Program-made: the position numbers and the translations under genes | In this document: in pieces, positions 18,308 through 27,010 of the stretch | How positions within the stretch are numbered: position 1 is the first letter of the stretch | Layout of the letters: the number at the start of each line of letters is the position of its first letter | The notes under the pieces: model-generated | What the model was told of the DNA's origin: nothing | The model's input: the letters and a program-made list of their open reading frames with translations, nothing else | The model's database searches: none | DNA from: Bacillota bacterium | GTDB taxonomy: Bacteria; Bacillota; Clostridia; Lachnospirales; Lachnospiraceae | Assembly: GCA_023411555.1 (NCBI GenBank) | Contig: JAEYOQ010000024.1 | Coordinates: 90,025-154,024, forward strand | Direction of reading: 5' to 3' | Length of the DNA stretch: 64,000 nucleotides

Positions 18308-19231
18308 ATGAGTAGCATGAGTAAGATGAGAAAGAGGAGGGGATATATAGAGTTCCTATATATTATACCATTTTTAATCTTGGTATTAATATTTTCCTAC
18401 TATCCTCTATATGGGTGGATATATTCGTTCTTTGACTATCAACCTCCGTTGCCATTTTCCTGGGACTCTTTTGTAGGCTTGAAATGGTTTAAGGTACTTT
18501 TCCAAAATAAATCCTTTGTCAATCAAACACTTGAAGTGCTTCGCAACACCTTTGCTATGAGTGGTATTGCATTGGCGTTTTCGTGGCTCCCTATGTTTTT
18601 TGCGATCTTTCTCAATGAAATCAGACATATATCCTTTCGAAAATTTGTGCAAACGGTAACAACTTTACCAAATTTTATCAGTTGGGTCTTGGTGTATTCA
18701 GTGGCCTTCCTTCTTATGAGTAACAATGGTATGTTTAATTCTGTTGCTATGGATTTGGGAATAATCGATAGACCGATTGACTTTTTGAAATCAAACGAAC
18801 ATATATGGTTTAAGATGTGGTTATGGCTCACCTGGAAGAACCTTGGATGGGCAGCCATCATGTACATAGCAGCGATATCCGGAATTGATGCAGAATTGTA
18901 TGAGGCCGCCAGAGTTGACGGAGCAAGTCGCTTGAAGATTATACGCAATATCACAATTCCTAGTTTATTGCCAACATTTTTTGTACTTCTGTTACTAAAC
19001 ATCTCGAATATCCTGAATAACGGCATGGAACAGTACTTTGTCTTCCAAAACTCATGGAATAGGGAGCATATACAGGTTTTAGATTTGTATGTGTACAATT
19101 TGTCTACGAGTAAACCACCAGTATATTCGGTTTCTACCGCACTCAGTATGTTAAAAAGCATTGTAAGTCTGGTTCTGCTGTTTGCTGCTAACACCTTCTC
19201 AAAGTTAGTGCGTAAGGAAAGTATCATATAA
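18308..19231 (+). CDS. ABC sugar importer 2, permease (LplB type)
   Basis: The 307-residue protein has six membrane segments and the EAA motif YEAARVDGASRLKIIRNITIP. It belongs to the LplB group of polysaccharide/oligosaccharide permeases, which pair with YtcP-type permeases and LipO-type binding proteins, exactly the order seen here. Overlapping minus-strand open frames here are shadows. The second permease begins 11 bp after the stop, so the two are co-translated. ATPase would come from a shared MsmX-like protein not encoded here. Confidence 0.9.
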   Translation: MSSMSKMRKRRGYIEFLYIIPFLILVLIFSYYPLYGWIYSFFDYQPPLPFSWDSFVGLKWFKVLFQNKSFVNQTLEVLRNTFAMSGIALAFSWLPMFFAIFLNEIRHISFRKFVQTVTTLPNFISWVLVYSVAFLLMSNNGMFNSVAMDLGIIDRPIDFLKSNEHIWFKMWLWLTWKNLGWAAIMYIAAISGIDAELYEAARVDGASRLKIIRNITIPSLLPTFFVLLLLNISNILNNGMEQYFVFQNSWNREHIQVLDLYVYNLSTSKPPVYSVSTALSMLKSIVSLVLLFAANTFSKLVRKESII

Positions 19232-19242
19232 AGGAGTACATT

Positions 19243-20178
19243 ATGAAGAAGGAAAATCATCTCATTACGAATAGGCGTAATAAAATAAAAAATCATTCCT
19301 TGGGCGATCGATTGCTGGATATCATAAATTATACGGTATTTTCGCTGTTTGCCTTTGTATGTGTATATCCGTTTTATTATATTTTTATCAATACGATTAG
19401 TAATAATAAGATAAGTGAAAAAGGTGGTATCGTGTGGATACCCAAGGGAATACACCTTCAAAACTATATCGATGCCTTCAAAATACCCGGTCTGGGGCAG
19501 GCTGTATTGGTATCTGTTAGCAGAACAGTGATAGGAACAGCCTTAACAGTACTTATCTCGTTATTCTTGGGATACATGTTCACCAGAGATAGTTTATTTA
19601 AAAGAAAACTATGGTATCGCTTTGTGGTTGTAACCATGTATTTCAATGCAGGAATTATTCCTTGGTATTTAACGATGATGAATCTAAAGCTTACGAATAA
19701 TTACCTAGGATATATTCTTCCTACTTTGATATCTCCGTTTTACATCATTCTTACCAAGACCTATGTGGAATCGACACCAAAGGAGATACAGGAAGCGGCT
19801 GATTGTGATGGGGCCGGAGTCTTGCAAATATTTTTCAAAATCATGTTCCCAATATGCAAGCCAATTTTAGCTACGATTGCTATTTTTACTGCGGTACAGC
19901 ATTGGAACTCCTTCCAGGACACCTTGCTTCTTATGACACAGGAAAAGTTTTATACCTTGCAATTTATCCTGTATAGATATTTGCAATCATCACAATCCCT
20001 GTCAGCAATCATCAACGCAACATCAGGTAATGCGGAAATGATGCTAGCCAATGCGCAGACACAAACCTCTATCAGAATGACAGTTACAATAATTGTAGCG
20101 TTGCCAATTATAATGATTTATCCCTTCTTCCAAAGATTCTTTGTGAAGGGAATTATGATTGGAGCGGTGAAAGGATAA
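19243..20178 (+). CDS. ABC sugar importer 2, permease (YtcP type)
   Basis: The 311-residue protein has six membrane segments and an EAA-loop with QEAADCDGAGVLQIFFKIMFP. It is the usual partner of LplB. AAAGGAG lies 7 bases before the ATG. It lies in one operon with the upstream permease and, after a 94-bp gap with no strong terminator, the binding protein. Confidence 0.9.
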   Translation: MKKENHLITNRRNKIKNHSLGDRLLDIINYTVFSLFAFVCVYPFYYIFINTISNNKISEKGGIVWIPKGIHLQNYIDAFKIPGLGQAVLVSVSRTVIGTALTVLISLFLGYMFTRDSLFKRKLWYRFVVVTMYFNAGIIPWYLTMMNLKLTNNYLGYILPTLISPFYIILTKTYVESTPKEIQEAADCDGAGVLQIFFKIMFPICKPILATIAIFTAVQHWNSFQDTLLLMTQEKFYTLQFILYRYLQSSQSLSAIINATSGNAEMMLANAQTQTSIRMTVTIIVALPIIMIYPFFQRFFVKGIMIGAVKG

Positions 20179-20272
20179 GAAGGGCTACGAGTTATTTACA
20201 TAGCGGAATGATAACCTTTATATTTTTATAGAGGGTCAGAATATAAAATTATTATAAAAGAGGAGGAAGATT

Positions 20273-22066
20273 ATGAGATTTAAAAGGCTATTCAGTTATT
20301 CGATTGCTATTTTGCTTGTTCTTGCAATGATTGCTACCGGATGTGCCAAAAAGACAGATGATACGATAAACAATAATACCAACAATACAGCTGACACTAA
20401 GGTTGAAGATAACAAAGGTAGTACAGGGGACAATGCTGCAGCAGAATCATCCGAGCTGGAGCCTATGGCACTTGAAGTGTATTCGCAAGCGGCCAATTTC
20501 CAAGGGGAACAGCCTGGTTGGACAGCTAAAATACTGAAAGAAAAGTTTAATATAACTCTTAATATTATAGCTCCTCAGGTAGCAGGCGGGGATATCTTTG
20601 CGGCTCGTTCTGCATCCGGTTTCTTAGGAGACTTAGTTGTTCTTGATAATGCTGATATTCAGTCTTGTATCAAATCCGGTCTGATTTATGACGTTACAGA
20701 GGGTATGAAGAAATTAACCTCCTTTGAAGAATATAAAACTCAGCTTGATGTGTTTAATTCTTCCTTAGACGGTGTAGGAGCTGGTGTATATTATGCTTGG
20801 CCTACAGAGATGACAAACACTAGCCCTACTACATTTACACCTACTATTCCCGGTGTAGCACCGACAGTTCCTTGGGACTATTACGCTGAGGTAGGTGCAC
20901 CTGAGATGAACAATCTTTCTGATTTAGTAAAGACCCTTCGTGCAATCCAGGATCTGCACCCGACGAATGCGAATGGTGATCCCAGTTATGGAATCACTTT
21001 GTGGCCGGATTGGGATGGAACCTCTATAGAGAATGTCAATCAGCTTACTAAATGGTATGGTCAAGAGGTAAACAGTTCAGCCGGCTCTGTTCTATTAGAT
21101 GTAACCGGCAAAAGAATTCCTTTAACTGATGATAACGGAGCATATCACAAGATACTTCAATTCTATTTTGAAGCAAACCAGGCAGGTGTCGTTGATCCTG
21201 ACTCTGGAACTCAGAATTGGGAATCGGTTAGAAATAAGTTCAACTCCAAACGTGCCTTCTTGGTTTGGAATGACTGGCAGCAAGGCTTCTGGAATACAAC
21301 CGATCGTGGTAATGCTGGTGAGAACTTTATGATGGTTCCTATCAATGATATGAATATCTATCAGCCTTCCGATTCTTACTTCGGAAGTGGTAGAGCATTT
21401 GCTGTTGGCACCAACGATCCTGCAAAACAAGAGAGAGCTATGATGCTTTTAGATTGGATGTCCAGTCCGGAAGGCTTGGAATGTATCCATGGTGGTATTA
21501 AGGGCTTCATCTATGAAGATGCACCAGATGGAAATGGCTTTGTTCGTACGGCAGCAGGAGAATCTGCTCTGATGGATAACTCTCCTGTACCGGAAGAATT
21601 CGGTGGCGGTTTATTTGCTGATGGAATGCTTCAAATCAATCAATGGATGGTCTCTTCCTTTGCTACTAATCCGAATAATAATACTACATATGGTAATAGA
21701 TTATGGCCTGCTGAAGTAGAGAAGGCTAAGACAAAGACAACCAATGAATGGTCTGAGAGATTTAAGGCTACTGACCCGGTTGATTATCTAATTAAGAATA
21801 AGAAAATGACCGTTGTTCCTTTTGTTAATGTAAGTCTTGCACCAGATCCGACTGATATCGCATTAATCAGAAGCAACTGCGGACAGCTGGTGAAGGATGC
21901 ATCTTGGAAGATGGTTTTTGCAAAGGATCAGGCTGAATTTGATGCTATATGGAATCAACTCAAGACAGACCTGGATGGCTTTGATTGGAACAAATTAGTT
22001 GAATTTGATACGAATAAGCTTCAGGTACTTGTTGATGAGAGAGCAAAAGCTTTGGCTGCTAATTAA
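20273..22066 (+). CDS. ABC sugar importer 2, solute-binding lipoprotein (LipO type)
   Basis: A lipoprotein signal with lipobox IATGC (Cys about 24) is followed by a linker rich in N, T and D and a large solute-binding domain; total length is 597 residues. This exceeds ordinary CUT1 binding proteins and fits the LipO group that serves LplB/YtcP permeases and binds larger oligosaccharides. AGAGGAGGAAG lies before the ATG. It is followed by a strong hairpin, so it probably ends the main transcript, with the esterase expressed by read-through or its own promoter. Confidence 0.88.
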   Translation: MRFKRLFSYSIAILLVLAMIATGCAKKTDDTINNNTNNTADTKVEDNKGSTGDNAAAESSELEPMALEVYSQAANFQGEQPGWTAKILKEKFNITLNIIAPQVAGGDIFAARSASGFLGDLVVLDNADIQSCIKSGLIYDVTEGMKKLTSFEEYKTQLDVFNSSLDGVGAGVYYAWPTEMTNTSPTTFTPTIPGVAPTVPWDYYAEVGAPEMNNLSDLVKTLRAIQDLHPTNANGDPSYGITLWPDWDGTSIENVNQLTKWYGQEVNSSAGSVLLDVTGKRIPLTDDNGAYHKILQFYFEANQAGVVDPDSGTQNWESVRNKFNSKRAFLVWNDWQQGFWNTTDRGNAGENFMMVPINDMNIYQPSDSYFGSGRAFAVGTNDPAKQERAMMLLDWMSSPEGLECIHGGIKGFIYEDAPDGNGFVRTAAGESALMDNSPVPEEFGGGLFADGMLQINQWMVSSFATNPNNNTTYGNRLWPAEVEKAKTKTTNEWSERFKATDPVDYLIKNKKMTVVPFVNVSLAPDPTDIALIRSNCGQLVKDASWKMVFAKDQAEFDAIWNQLKTDLDGFDWNKLVEFDTNKLQVLVDERAKALAAN

Positions 22067-22088
22067 TTAGAAGGATAACCTTATTACC

Positions 22089-22118
22089 AATGGGGTGTTG
22101 CATGCAGCACCCCATTTT
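22089..22118 (+). terminator. terminator after importer 2 binding protein
   Basis: A stem AATGGGGTG (22089-22097) with CACCCCATT (22108-22116) has a TGCATGCA-containing loop and a short T run. Its GGGGTGTTGCAT core is a variant of the GGGGCTGTTGCATA terminator family. Confidence 0.8.
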
Positions 22119-22245
22119 ATAATACTAGATTGAAAAATATAGCGAGATATGCAAAGCAAGGGGATAAGGGTCTTCGCATGCAGTTTGGTATGGGATATTG
22201 TGATTAAATATTTTAATATGTGGGTAATAGAAGGGAGTGTAAGGT

Positions 22246-23430
22246 ATGGTAGATAAAAATCTAAATTATAATCAGGCACTTTATGCACATGCACTAAACT
22301 TTGATCCAATTAATCAAGCTAGAGTGCCCGGAGGCAACGGAAGACTTCATTTCAATGAGTTTACGAATGTACCGGGCTTTAAAATATTAGACAATGGTGA
22401 TATTGAAGTTACATACTATTCGCCGGAAGCCAATACAGTGAAACTAAAGGGCTTTGGGGGTTCCATGGCAGGAACCTATGATTTTAAGCCTCTGGAGGGT
22501 ATGCCAGGCTATTGGAAGACAACAATAACTGATGTAGGACCAGGCTTTCACTATCACACCTATTATGTCAATGGTGTAGAAACGATTCATACGCAGTTAC
22601 CAATCGGGTATGGAGGATCCTTTGCAGCGAACTTTATCGAAGTTCCGGATCCAACCTATACCGATTATTTATTAAAGGATGTTCCTCATGGTTCGATTCA
22701 TATGGAAATATACCCGTCAAGTATTACAGGCAGATATAGAAATTGTTGGGTTTATACCCCGGCTGGTTATGAGAAGAACATCGAGAAGCAATATCCGGTA
22801 TTTTATATGCAGCATGGTGGCGGAGAAAATGAAACAGGGTGGTTATGGCAGGGGAAAATAAACTACATCATGGATAATCTGATTCATGAAGGTAGATGTG
22901 AAGAAATGATTATCGTCATGAACTGTGGCTATAACTTCCAGAATGTCGGTGAAGATAGATATATATTAAAGGACATAGATGAAGTTATATGTAAGGACTG
23001 TGTACCGATGATCGATGAAAGGTATCGAACCATACCAGATAGAGATTACCGGGCGGTGGCGGGCTTGTCCTTTGGCTCCATACATGCCAGAATGACTGCA
23101 CTTGGGCATTTGGAGCTGTTTTCGGCCTTGGGAATATTTAGTGGAGGCTTTAACTACAAAAGCCAGGGAGCATTAGGAGTGGATGCATTAGGTATTTATG
23201 ATTATTCCTCTGCATTCGCTTCACCAGAGACCTTTAATGAACAGATGCATCTTTTATTTGTTGGAATGGGCCAAGAAGAGACAGGCATGATAGAGGAAGC
23301 AAAGCCTAGAGCAGAAAAGTTGGCATCCGAGGGTTATAATATCGTAGTGAGAACTTATCCAGGGTATCATGAATGGGATGTCTGGAGAAAATGTGCTTCT
23401 GAGATGCTACCATTACTATTCAAATGGTGA
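22246..23430 (+). CDS. CE1-type carbohydrate esterase with N-terminal E-set (CBM48-like) domain
   Basis: Residues about 45-130 form an E-set/CBM48-like domain. The following alpha/beta-hydrolase domain is of the esterase D/feruloyl esterase kind: nucleophile motif GLSFG (Ser275) and the catalytic His in YHEWDVWR (His375). Proteins with this layout remove acetyl or feruloyl groups from xylan-derived oligosaccharides. There is no signal peptide, so it should act inside the cell on material taken up by importer 2. The start ATG has GGGAGTGTAAGG upstream. With GH43 it points to substituted arabinoxylan fragments as the target of the island. Confidence 0.83.
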   Translation: MVDKNLNYNQALYAHALNFDPINQARVPGGNGRLHFNEFTNVPGFKILDNGDIEVTYYSPEANTVKLKGFGGSMAGTYDFKPLEGMPGYWKTTITDVGPGFHYHTYYVNGVETIHTQLPIGYGGSFAANFIEVPDPTYTDYLLKDVPHGSIHMEIYPSSITGRYRNCWVYTPAGYEKNIEKQYPVFYMQHGGGENETGWLWQGKINYIMDNLIHEGRCEEMIIVMNCGYNFQNVGEDRYILKDIDEVICKDCVPMIDERYRTIPDRDYRAVAGLSFGSIHARMTALGHLELFSALGIFSGGFNYKSQGALGVDALGIYDYSSAFASPETFNEQMHLLFVGMGQEETGMIEEAKPRAEKLASEGYNIVVRTYPGYHEWDVWRKCASEMLPLLFKW

Positions 23431-23623
23431 ATTCTATCCTTTCATGCATGCTTCCCATTGTGGCAGAGGAGTCGTATCTGATCCCGAACGTTTGAGGTTG
23501 TCTCCTATATTGAAATTATCGGTGTATCTTGCTATGATTTATTATATATTTGAATATTGATAAAGAGGTACAAACTATTACAAAGAGTAGCCATGTTAAG
23601 TTGGTTTGAAAGGAACGATAAGA

Positions 23624-23742
23624 ATGAGTAAGCTATGGTATGATAAGCCGGCAAAGCAAGCTTTCAATCAGAGCTTGTCTATAAACAGAAACGCTTATCA
23701 ATAGCCCTAGAAGTGGGTGAAAAAGAACAACTTTTGTTTTAG
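23624..23742 (+). pseudogene. remnant of a glycosidase gene (GH95-like start fused to a tail)
   Basis: After AAAGGAACG, an ATG at 23624 begins MSKLWYDKPAKQAFNQSL, similar to the N-terminus of GH95-type enzymes (LWYxxPAKxWxEALPxGNG), but a stop occurs after 26 codons. In another frame, ALEVGEKEQLLF followed by a stop (23704-23742) looks like the last residues of such an enzyme. The rest of the gene seems deleted. The 586-bp gap from 23431 to 24016 otherwise holds only the small ORF at 23806 and AT-rich sequence. The identification rests on a short stretch. Confidence 0.4.
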
Positions 23743-23805
23743 CCGAGTTATAAACCGAATGTCTGAGCCATATAATCTAATGAGTATAATTAAGGCTAAA
23801 AAATT

Positions 23806-23919
23806 ATGGATAAACTTGTGATACATAACCACTATAAGGAACCGAACAAAGCTAGGAGAGAGGCAGAGATTATTCGGATAATTGTAGAGATATTGAAGCA
23901 GAAAATCAAGGGATATTAA
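23806..23919 (+). CDS. 37-residue small protein upstream of the recombinase
   Basis: ATG 23806 opens a 37-codon frame encoding a very basic and acidic, helix-prone peptide: MDKLVIHNHYKEPNKA and then charged sequence ending in KQKIKGY. TAAGG lies about 10 bases upstream, so the ribosome site is weak. It ends 97 bp before the recombinase. Small charged proteins next to integrases often act as directionality factors, but I know no family for this one and it may be non-coding. Confidence 0.35.
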   Translation: MDKLVIHNHYKEPNKARREAEIIRIIVEILKQKIKGY

Positions 23920-23997
23920 AAGAGGTCTGAGATTGCTTTATTTATATTATAGGAAAATTATAATATAAGTAAATGGATTTTAAGCCTCTTTTTTTCA
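23918..23997 (+). terminator. weak hairpin with T run before the recombinase
   Basis: AAAAGAGG (23918-23925) can pair with CCTCTTTT (23985-23992), followed by further T residues. The loop is about 60 nt and AT-rich, so it may be a terminator or a leader structure that keeps recombinase expression low. Confidence 0.4.
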
Positions 23998-24016
23998 TGA
24001 AAGGAGCTGGGGAGAC

Positions 24017-25621
24017 TTGGATAAGGTAGCTATTTACTGCAGATTATCAAAGGAAGATGTCGATAAACTGAAAAAGGGAGATGATAGTGAAAGTATTCAT
24101 AACCAAAAAATGCTTCTTATGGATTATGCTGTGGAGCATAATATGATGATTTATCGAGTATACAGTGATGATGACTATTCCGGAACAGATAAAGATAGAC
24201 CAGAATGGAACAAGATGCTTAAGGATGCGGAACAGGGTCAATTTAATATAATCCTCTGTAAAACCCAGAGCAGGTTCACCAGGGAAATGGAGATGGTAGA
24301 AAAATATATTCATGGTTACTTCCCGATATGGGGGATTCGTTTCATTGGCGTGGTGGATCAGGTGGATACCATGGTAGAAGGAAATAAAAAGGCAAGGCAG
24401 ATTAATGGACTGGTAAATGAATGGTATCTGGAAGATCTATCGAAAAATATCAAAGCGGTATTTCGAAAGAAGATGGAGGCTGGTCAGTTTCTTGGAGCCT
24501 TTGCTCCCTATGGGTATAAAAATGATCCTAATGACAGACATAGATTAATCATTGATGATGAGGCAGCCAAAGTAGTCAGAAGAATATATGCCTTATATCA
24601 AGAGGGGTATAGTATAAAAAGGATTTGCTACATACTGACTGAGTCACAAATTCCAACTCCGACAGCCTATAAGCAAAGTCTGGGATTTGCCTATTATAAT
24701 CCGTATGCCAATACTGCAACATCTAAATCAGGTGTATGGGGACCGACAACCGTAAGAAATATATTATCGAATTCTACCTATATTGGAGTTCTAACACAAG
24801 GCAAGGAAAAAAGAATAAGCTATAAGAGTAAGAAAGTTGTTCGAGCACCTGAAAGTGAATGGATTGTGAAGGAGAATAATCATGAAGCCATAATTGATAA
24901 AGCAATCTTTTATCATACTCAAAAAATGCTTGAAGCAAAGAGAACAGTAAGTGGCGACACTAAGGGGAATAAGAAGCTGAAGGCCCATTGCTTAGCAGGC
25001 AAGGTAAAATGTCCGGATTGTGGCTCCAGCCTTATAAAAACAGGTGGAGGGAGCTCACAGGACAGCCGCTATCTACGATGCCAATTAGCGAATAAAACTA
25101 GAAATAGATTGTGCACACCGCATTCTATTCGGTTAAATCTTCTAAAGGATATGGTTAGAGCACAGATACAGGAACTAATTAATTCAGTCTTAACTCAAGA
25201 CAATGTGAGATATCTTGAAGATCAGTTAAATATATTTTCTGATACTCAAAAGGTAATCGAGGTGAAAACAAAGGAACTAAATAGAATAGATCGCATAATA
25301 CAAGATAATAAAGAAGCTTTATCAGCCTTGTATATGGATAAAGTGAAGAAGCTTGTTACGGAGGAAGAATATGCTATTCATAAAGAGAAGTTCAGCAAAA
25401 CAATTAGTAAACAACAGGCAGAATATGTAATCATAAAGAGTGAGATTGAAAAGCTGAAGAGGTTAAAAGCGGAAAAACCGGATATTTTGAAATTGTCTAG
25501 AGAGTATATAGATTTTGAAGAGCTGGCGAGCAAACTGATAGCAAACTTTATTGACCATATCAATGTGGGTGAAAAAGACTTATATGGCAATCAGGAGGTA
25601 GATATCTTTTGGAATATATAA
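24017..25621 (+). CDS. large serine recombinase (integrase/excisionase of the element)
   Basis: The 534-residue protein has the three-part large serine recombinase layout. A resolvase catalytic domain starts with VAIYCRLSKED (nucleophile Ser11) and contains YSDDDYSGTDKDRPEW. A recombinase domain around residues 160-290 includes GAFAPYGY. A zinc ribbon has C332-x2-C335...C355...C366, and a long coiled-coil region covers about 375-490. Such enzymes join attP and attB in one direction and need a directionality factor for excision. The TTG start has AAGGAGCTGGGGAG upstream. The gene ends about 35 bp before the attR crossover, as expected for the integrase of this element. Confidence 0.93.
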   Translation: MDKVAIYCRLSKEDVDKLKKGDDSESIHNQKMLLMDYAVEHNMMIYRVYSDDDYSGTDKDRPEWNKMLKDAEQGQFNIILCKTQSRFTREMEMVEKYIHGYFPIWGIRFIGVVDQVDTMVEGNKKARQINGLVNEWYLEDLSKNIKAVFRKKMEAGQFLGAFAPYGYKNDPNDRHRLIIDDEAAKVVRRIYALYQEGYSIKRICYILTESQIPTPTAYKQSLGFAYYNPYANTATSKSGVWGPTTVRNILSNSTYIGVLTQGKEKRISYKSKKVVRAPESEWIVKENNHEAIIDKAIFYHTQKMLEAKRTVSGDTKGNKKLKAHCLAGKVKCPDCGSSLIKTGGGSSQDSRYLRCQLANKTRNRLCTPHSIRLNLLKDMVRAQIQELINSVLTQDNVRYLEDQLNIFSDTQKVIEVKTKELNRIDRIIQDNKEALSALYMDKVKKLVTEEEYAIHKEKFSKTISKQQAEYVIIKSEIEKLKRLKAEKPDILKLSREYIDFEELASKLIANFIDHINVGEKDLYGNQEVDIFWNI

Positions 25622-25638
25622 TTCATGTGAGTACAATT

Positions 25639-25675
25639 ATTTTTCAAACACCTATCCCATGTGGCAGGGATTGCA
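25639..25675. other. attR: right junction of the integrated element
   Basis: Element sequence ATTTTTCAAACACCTATCCC (25639-25658), with CCCAT at 25656-25660, is followed by protease sequence GTGGCAGGGATTGC from 25661. Joined to the element arm of attL, it gives an attP with arms ATTTTTCAAACACC and ATTTTTTGAACACC (the second as reverse complement), 12 of 14 identical. Confidence 0.85.
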
Positions 25676-26791
25676 GCTGGTAATGGCAGAGCAAGTAATG
25701 GTCTCTATCGTGGTGTGGCCTCTCGTAGCGATCTGCTTATCGTCAAGCTCGGTTCCTCCGTGGGGGGATCCTTTCCAAGAACATCACAGCTGATGGAAGG
25801 AATCGATTTTGCAATTAAGTATGGTATTGCCCTTCGTAGACCGGTGGCTATCAATATCAGCTTTGGTAATAATTATGGCTCCCATACTGGTAGAACGTTA
25901 TTGGAGAGTTATATCAATGATGTCTCACTGCTGGGTACCACTAGCATTGTGGTTGGTACCGGCAATGAAGGAGCCACGGGTAATCATGCACAGGGTGTTC
26001 TAACTATGGGAACGAATCAGGCGGTGGAGCTTACCGTCAGCGAGTTTGAATTCTCTCTTAATCTCCAGATATGGAAGAATTATTATGACCATTTTGAGAT
26101 AACAATTATGGCACCCAACGGCACCAGAGTAGGACCGATTCCCAGAATACTTGGAAGGCAGCAATTTACTATCGCACAGACACAGATTCTACTGTATTAT
26201 GGAGATCCGACTCCTTTTAATCCACAGCAGGAGATATATCTGGAGCTTCTTCCAACAGGCAGATATATCAACTCCGGGGTATGGAGAATTGAGCTGGTTC
26301 CACAGAGAATTGTCACAGGAGATTATGATATGTGGCTACCGGCGGGCGGGGTTAAAAACCCAGCAACCAGATTTTTATTACCCTCTGAATTTACGACCTT
26401 GACAGTTCCTTCTACCGCAGATATGGTGATTTCCGTCGGAGCCTATAATTCATACACAGACAGCTATGCGCCATTTTCAGGGAGAGGTTTTACCCGTAAT
26501 CTTCGAATCAAGCCTGATCTGGTGGCACCTGGGGTCAATATCAATTCCTGTGCTCCTGGAGGCGGCTATGCAGTACGGTCTGGCACCTCAATGGCCACAC
26601 CCTTTGTAACCGGAAGCGCAGCATTGCTTATGCAATGGGGAATTGTAAATGGGAACGACCCCTATCTTTATGCGGAAAAGATAAAGGCGTTTTTGATTAA
26701 TGGTGCAAGACATCTGAGAATTGAGAGTGTGTATCCAAACCGGACATTGGGATATGGGGCCTTATGTCTGGAGAACAGCTTACCGGTATGA
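25661..26791 (+). CDS. S8 subtilisin-like protease (CspA-like), 3' half
   Basis: The frame starts at the junction codon GTG and continues the catalytic domain with VAGIAAGNG. It includes IKPDLVAPGVNI and the nucleophile motif GTSMATPF (Ser310 here, Ser514 in the joined 580-residue protein). The insert of about 200 residues before the Ser motif is typical of CspA-like subtilases. No ribosome site precedes 25661, so the fragment is not expected to be translated alone, and it lacks Asp and His. There is no frameshift or stop inside, so decay has not begun: integration is recent, or the joined form is still selected after excision. Confidence 0.9.
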   Translation: MAGIAAGNGRASNGLYRGVASRSDLLIVKLGSSVGGSFPRTSQLMEGIDFAIKYGIALRRPVAINISFGNNYGSHTGRTLLESYINDVSLLGTTSIVVGTGNEGATGNHAQGVLTMGTNQAVELTVSEFEFSLNLQIWKNYYDHFEITIMAPNGTRVGPIPRILGRQQFTIAQTQILLYYGDPTPFNPQQEIYLELLPTGRYINSGVWRIELVPQRIVTGDYDMWLPAGGVKNPATRFLLPSEFTTLTVPSTADMVISVGAYNSYTDSYAPFSGRGFTRNLRIKPDLVAPGVNINSCAPGGGYAVRSGTSMATPFVTGSAALLMQWGIVNGNDPYLYAEKIKAFLINGARHLRIESVYPNRTLGYGALCLENSLPV

Positions 26792-27010
26792 GTCTGACCA
26801 AGATAGACTTATAAAGATGCTAATTCTATTGATGTAGTATATGCAAAATTAAACCAATCGTTGGATTTATTGGTATAATTATAATGTAGTACCATATGTA
26901 CTCACAATTCCCAGTAGATACCACATGCATTCATATTAAATATGTCGTATAATAAGTGCGTAATATATTTAATAAATACGTAACAATTAAAAGGTACATA
27001 AGGAGGCAAT

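Larger units (their letters stand above)
3523..25660. mobile_element. 22.1-kb serine-recombinase integrative element carrying a glycoside-use island
   Basis: The boundaries come from joining the two protease halves: removing exactly 22,138 bp between the two CCCAT copies restores an uninterrupted reading frame through a canonical HGTHVAGIAAG motif. The recombinase gene lies at the right end, about 35 bp inside the junction, the usual place for large serine integrases. Cargo, left to right: class III fbp, GH38-like mannosidase, GntR/LacI regulator, sugar importer 1, PHP hydrolase, LacI regulator, GH43 enzyme, sugar importer 2, CE1-type esterase, a decayed glycosidase and a 37-codon ORF. No relaxase, type IV secretion, replication, phage structural or toxin-antitoxin gene was found, so transfer would depend on another element. 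Base composition looks like that of the flanks, arguing for a donor close to the host. Confidence 0.88.

Noticed and set aside
18523..19461. A 312-codon open frame on the minus strand across the first permease gene of importer 2
   Set aside because: It is antisense to a clear LplB-type permease, has no ribosome site and its product resembles nothing known. It is a shadow of the AT-rich coding sequence.
3523..25660. Prophage or conjugative transposon
   Set aside because: No structural, packaging, lysis, relaxase or secretion genes were found in the whole insert; only the integrase supports mobility.
25661..26791. The 3' protease part as an independent gene with a GTG start
   Set aside because: No ribosome site precedes it and it lacks the Asp and His of the triad; exact in-frame fit with 2911-3522 shows it is the second half of one gene.
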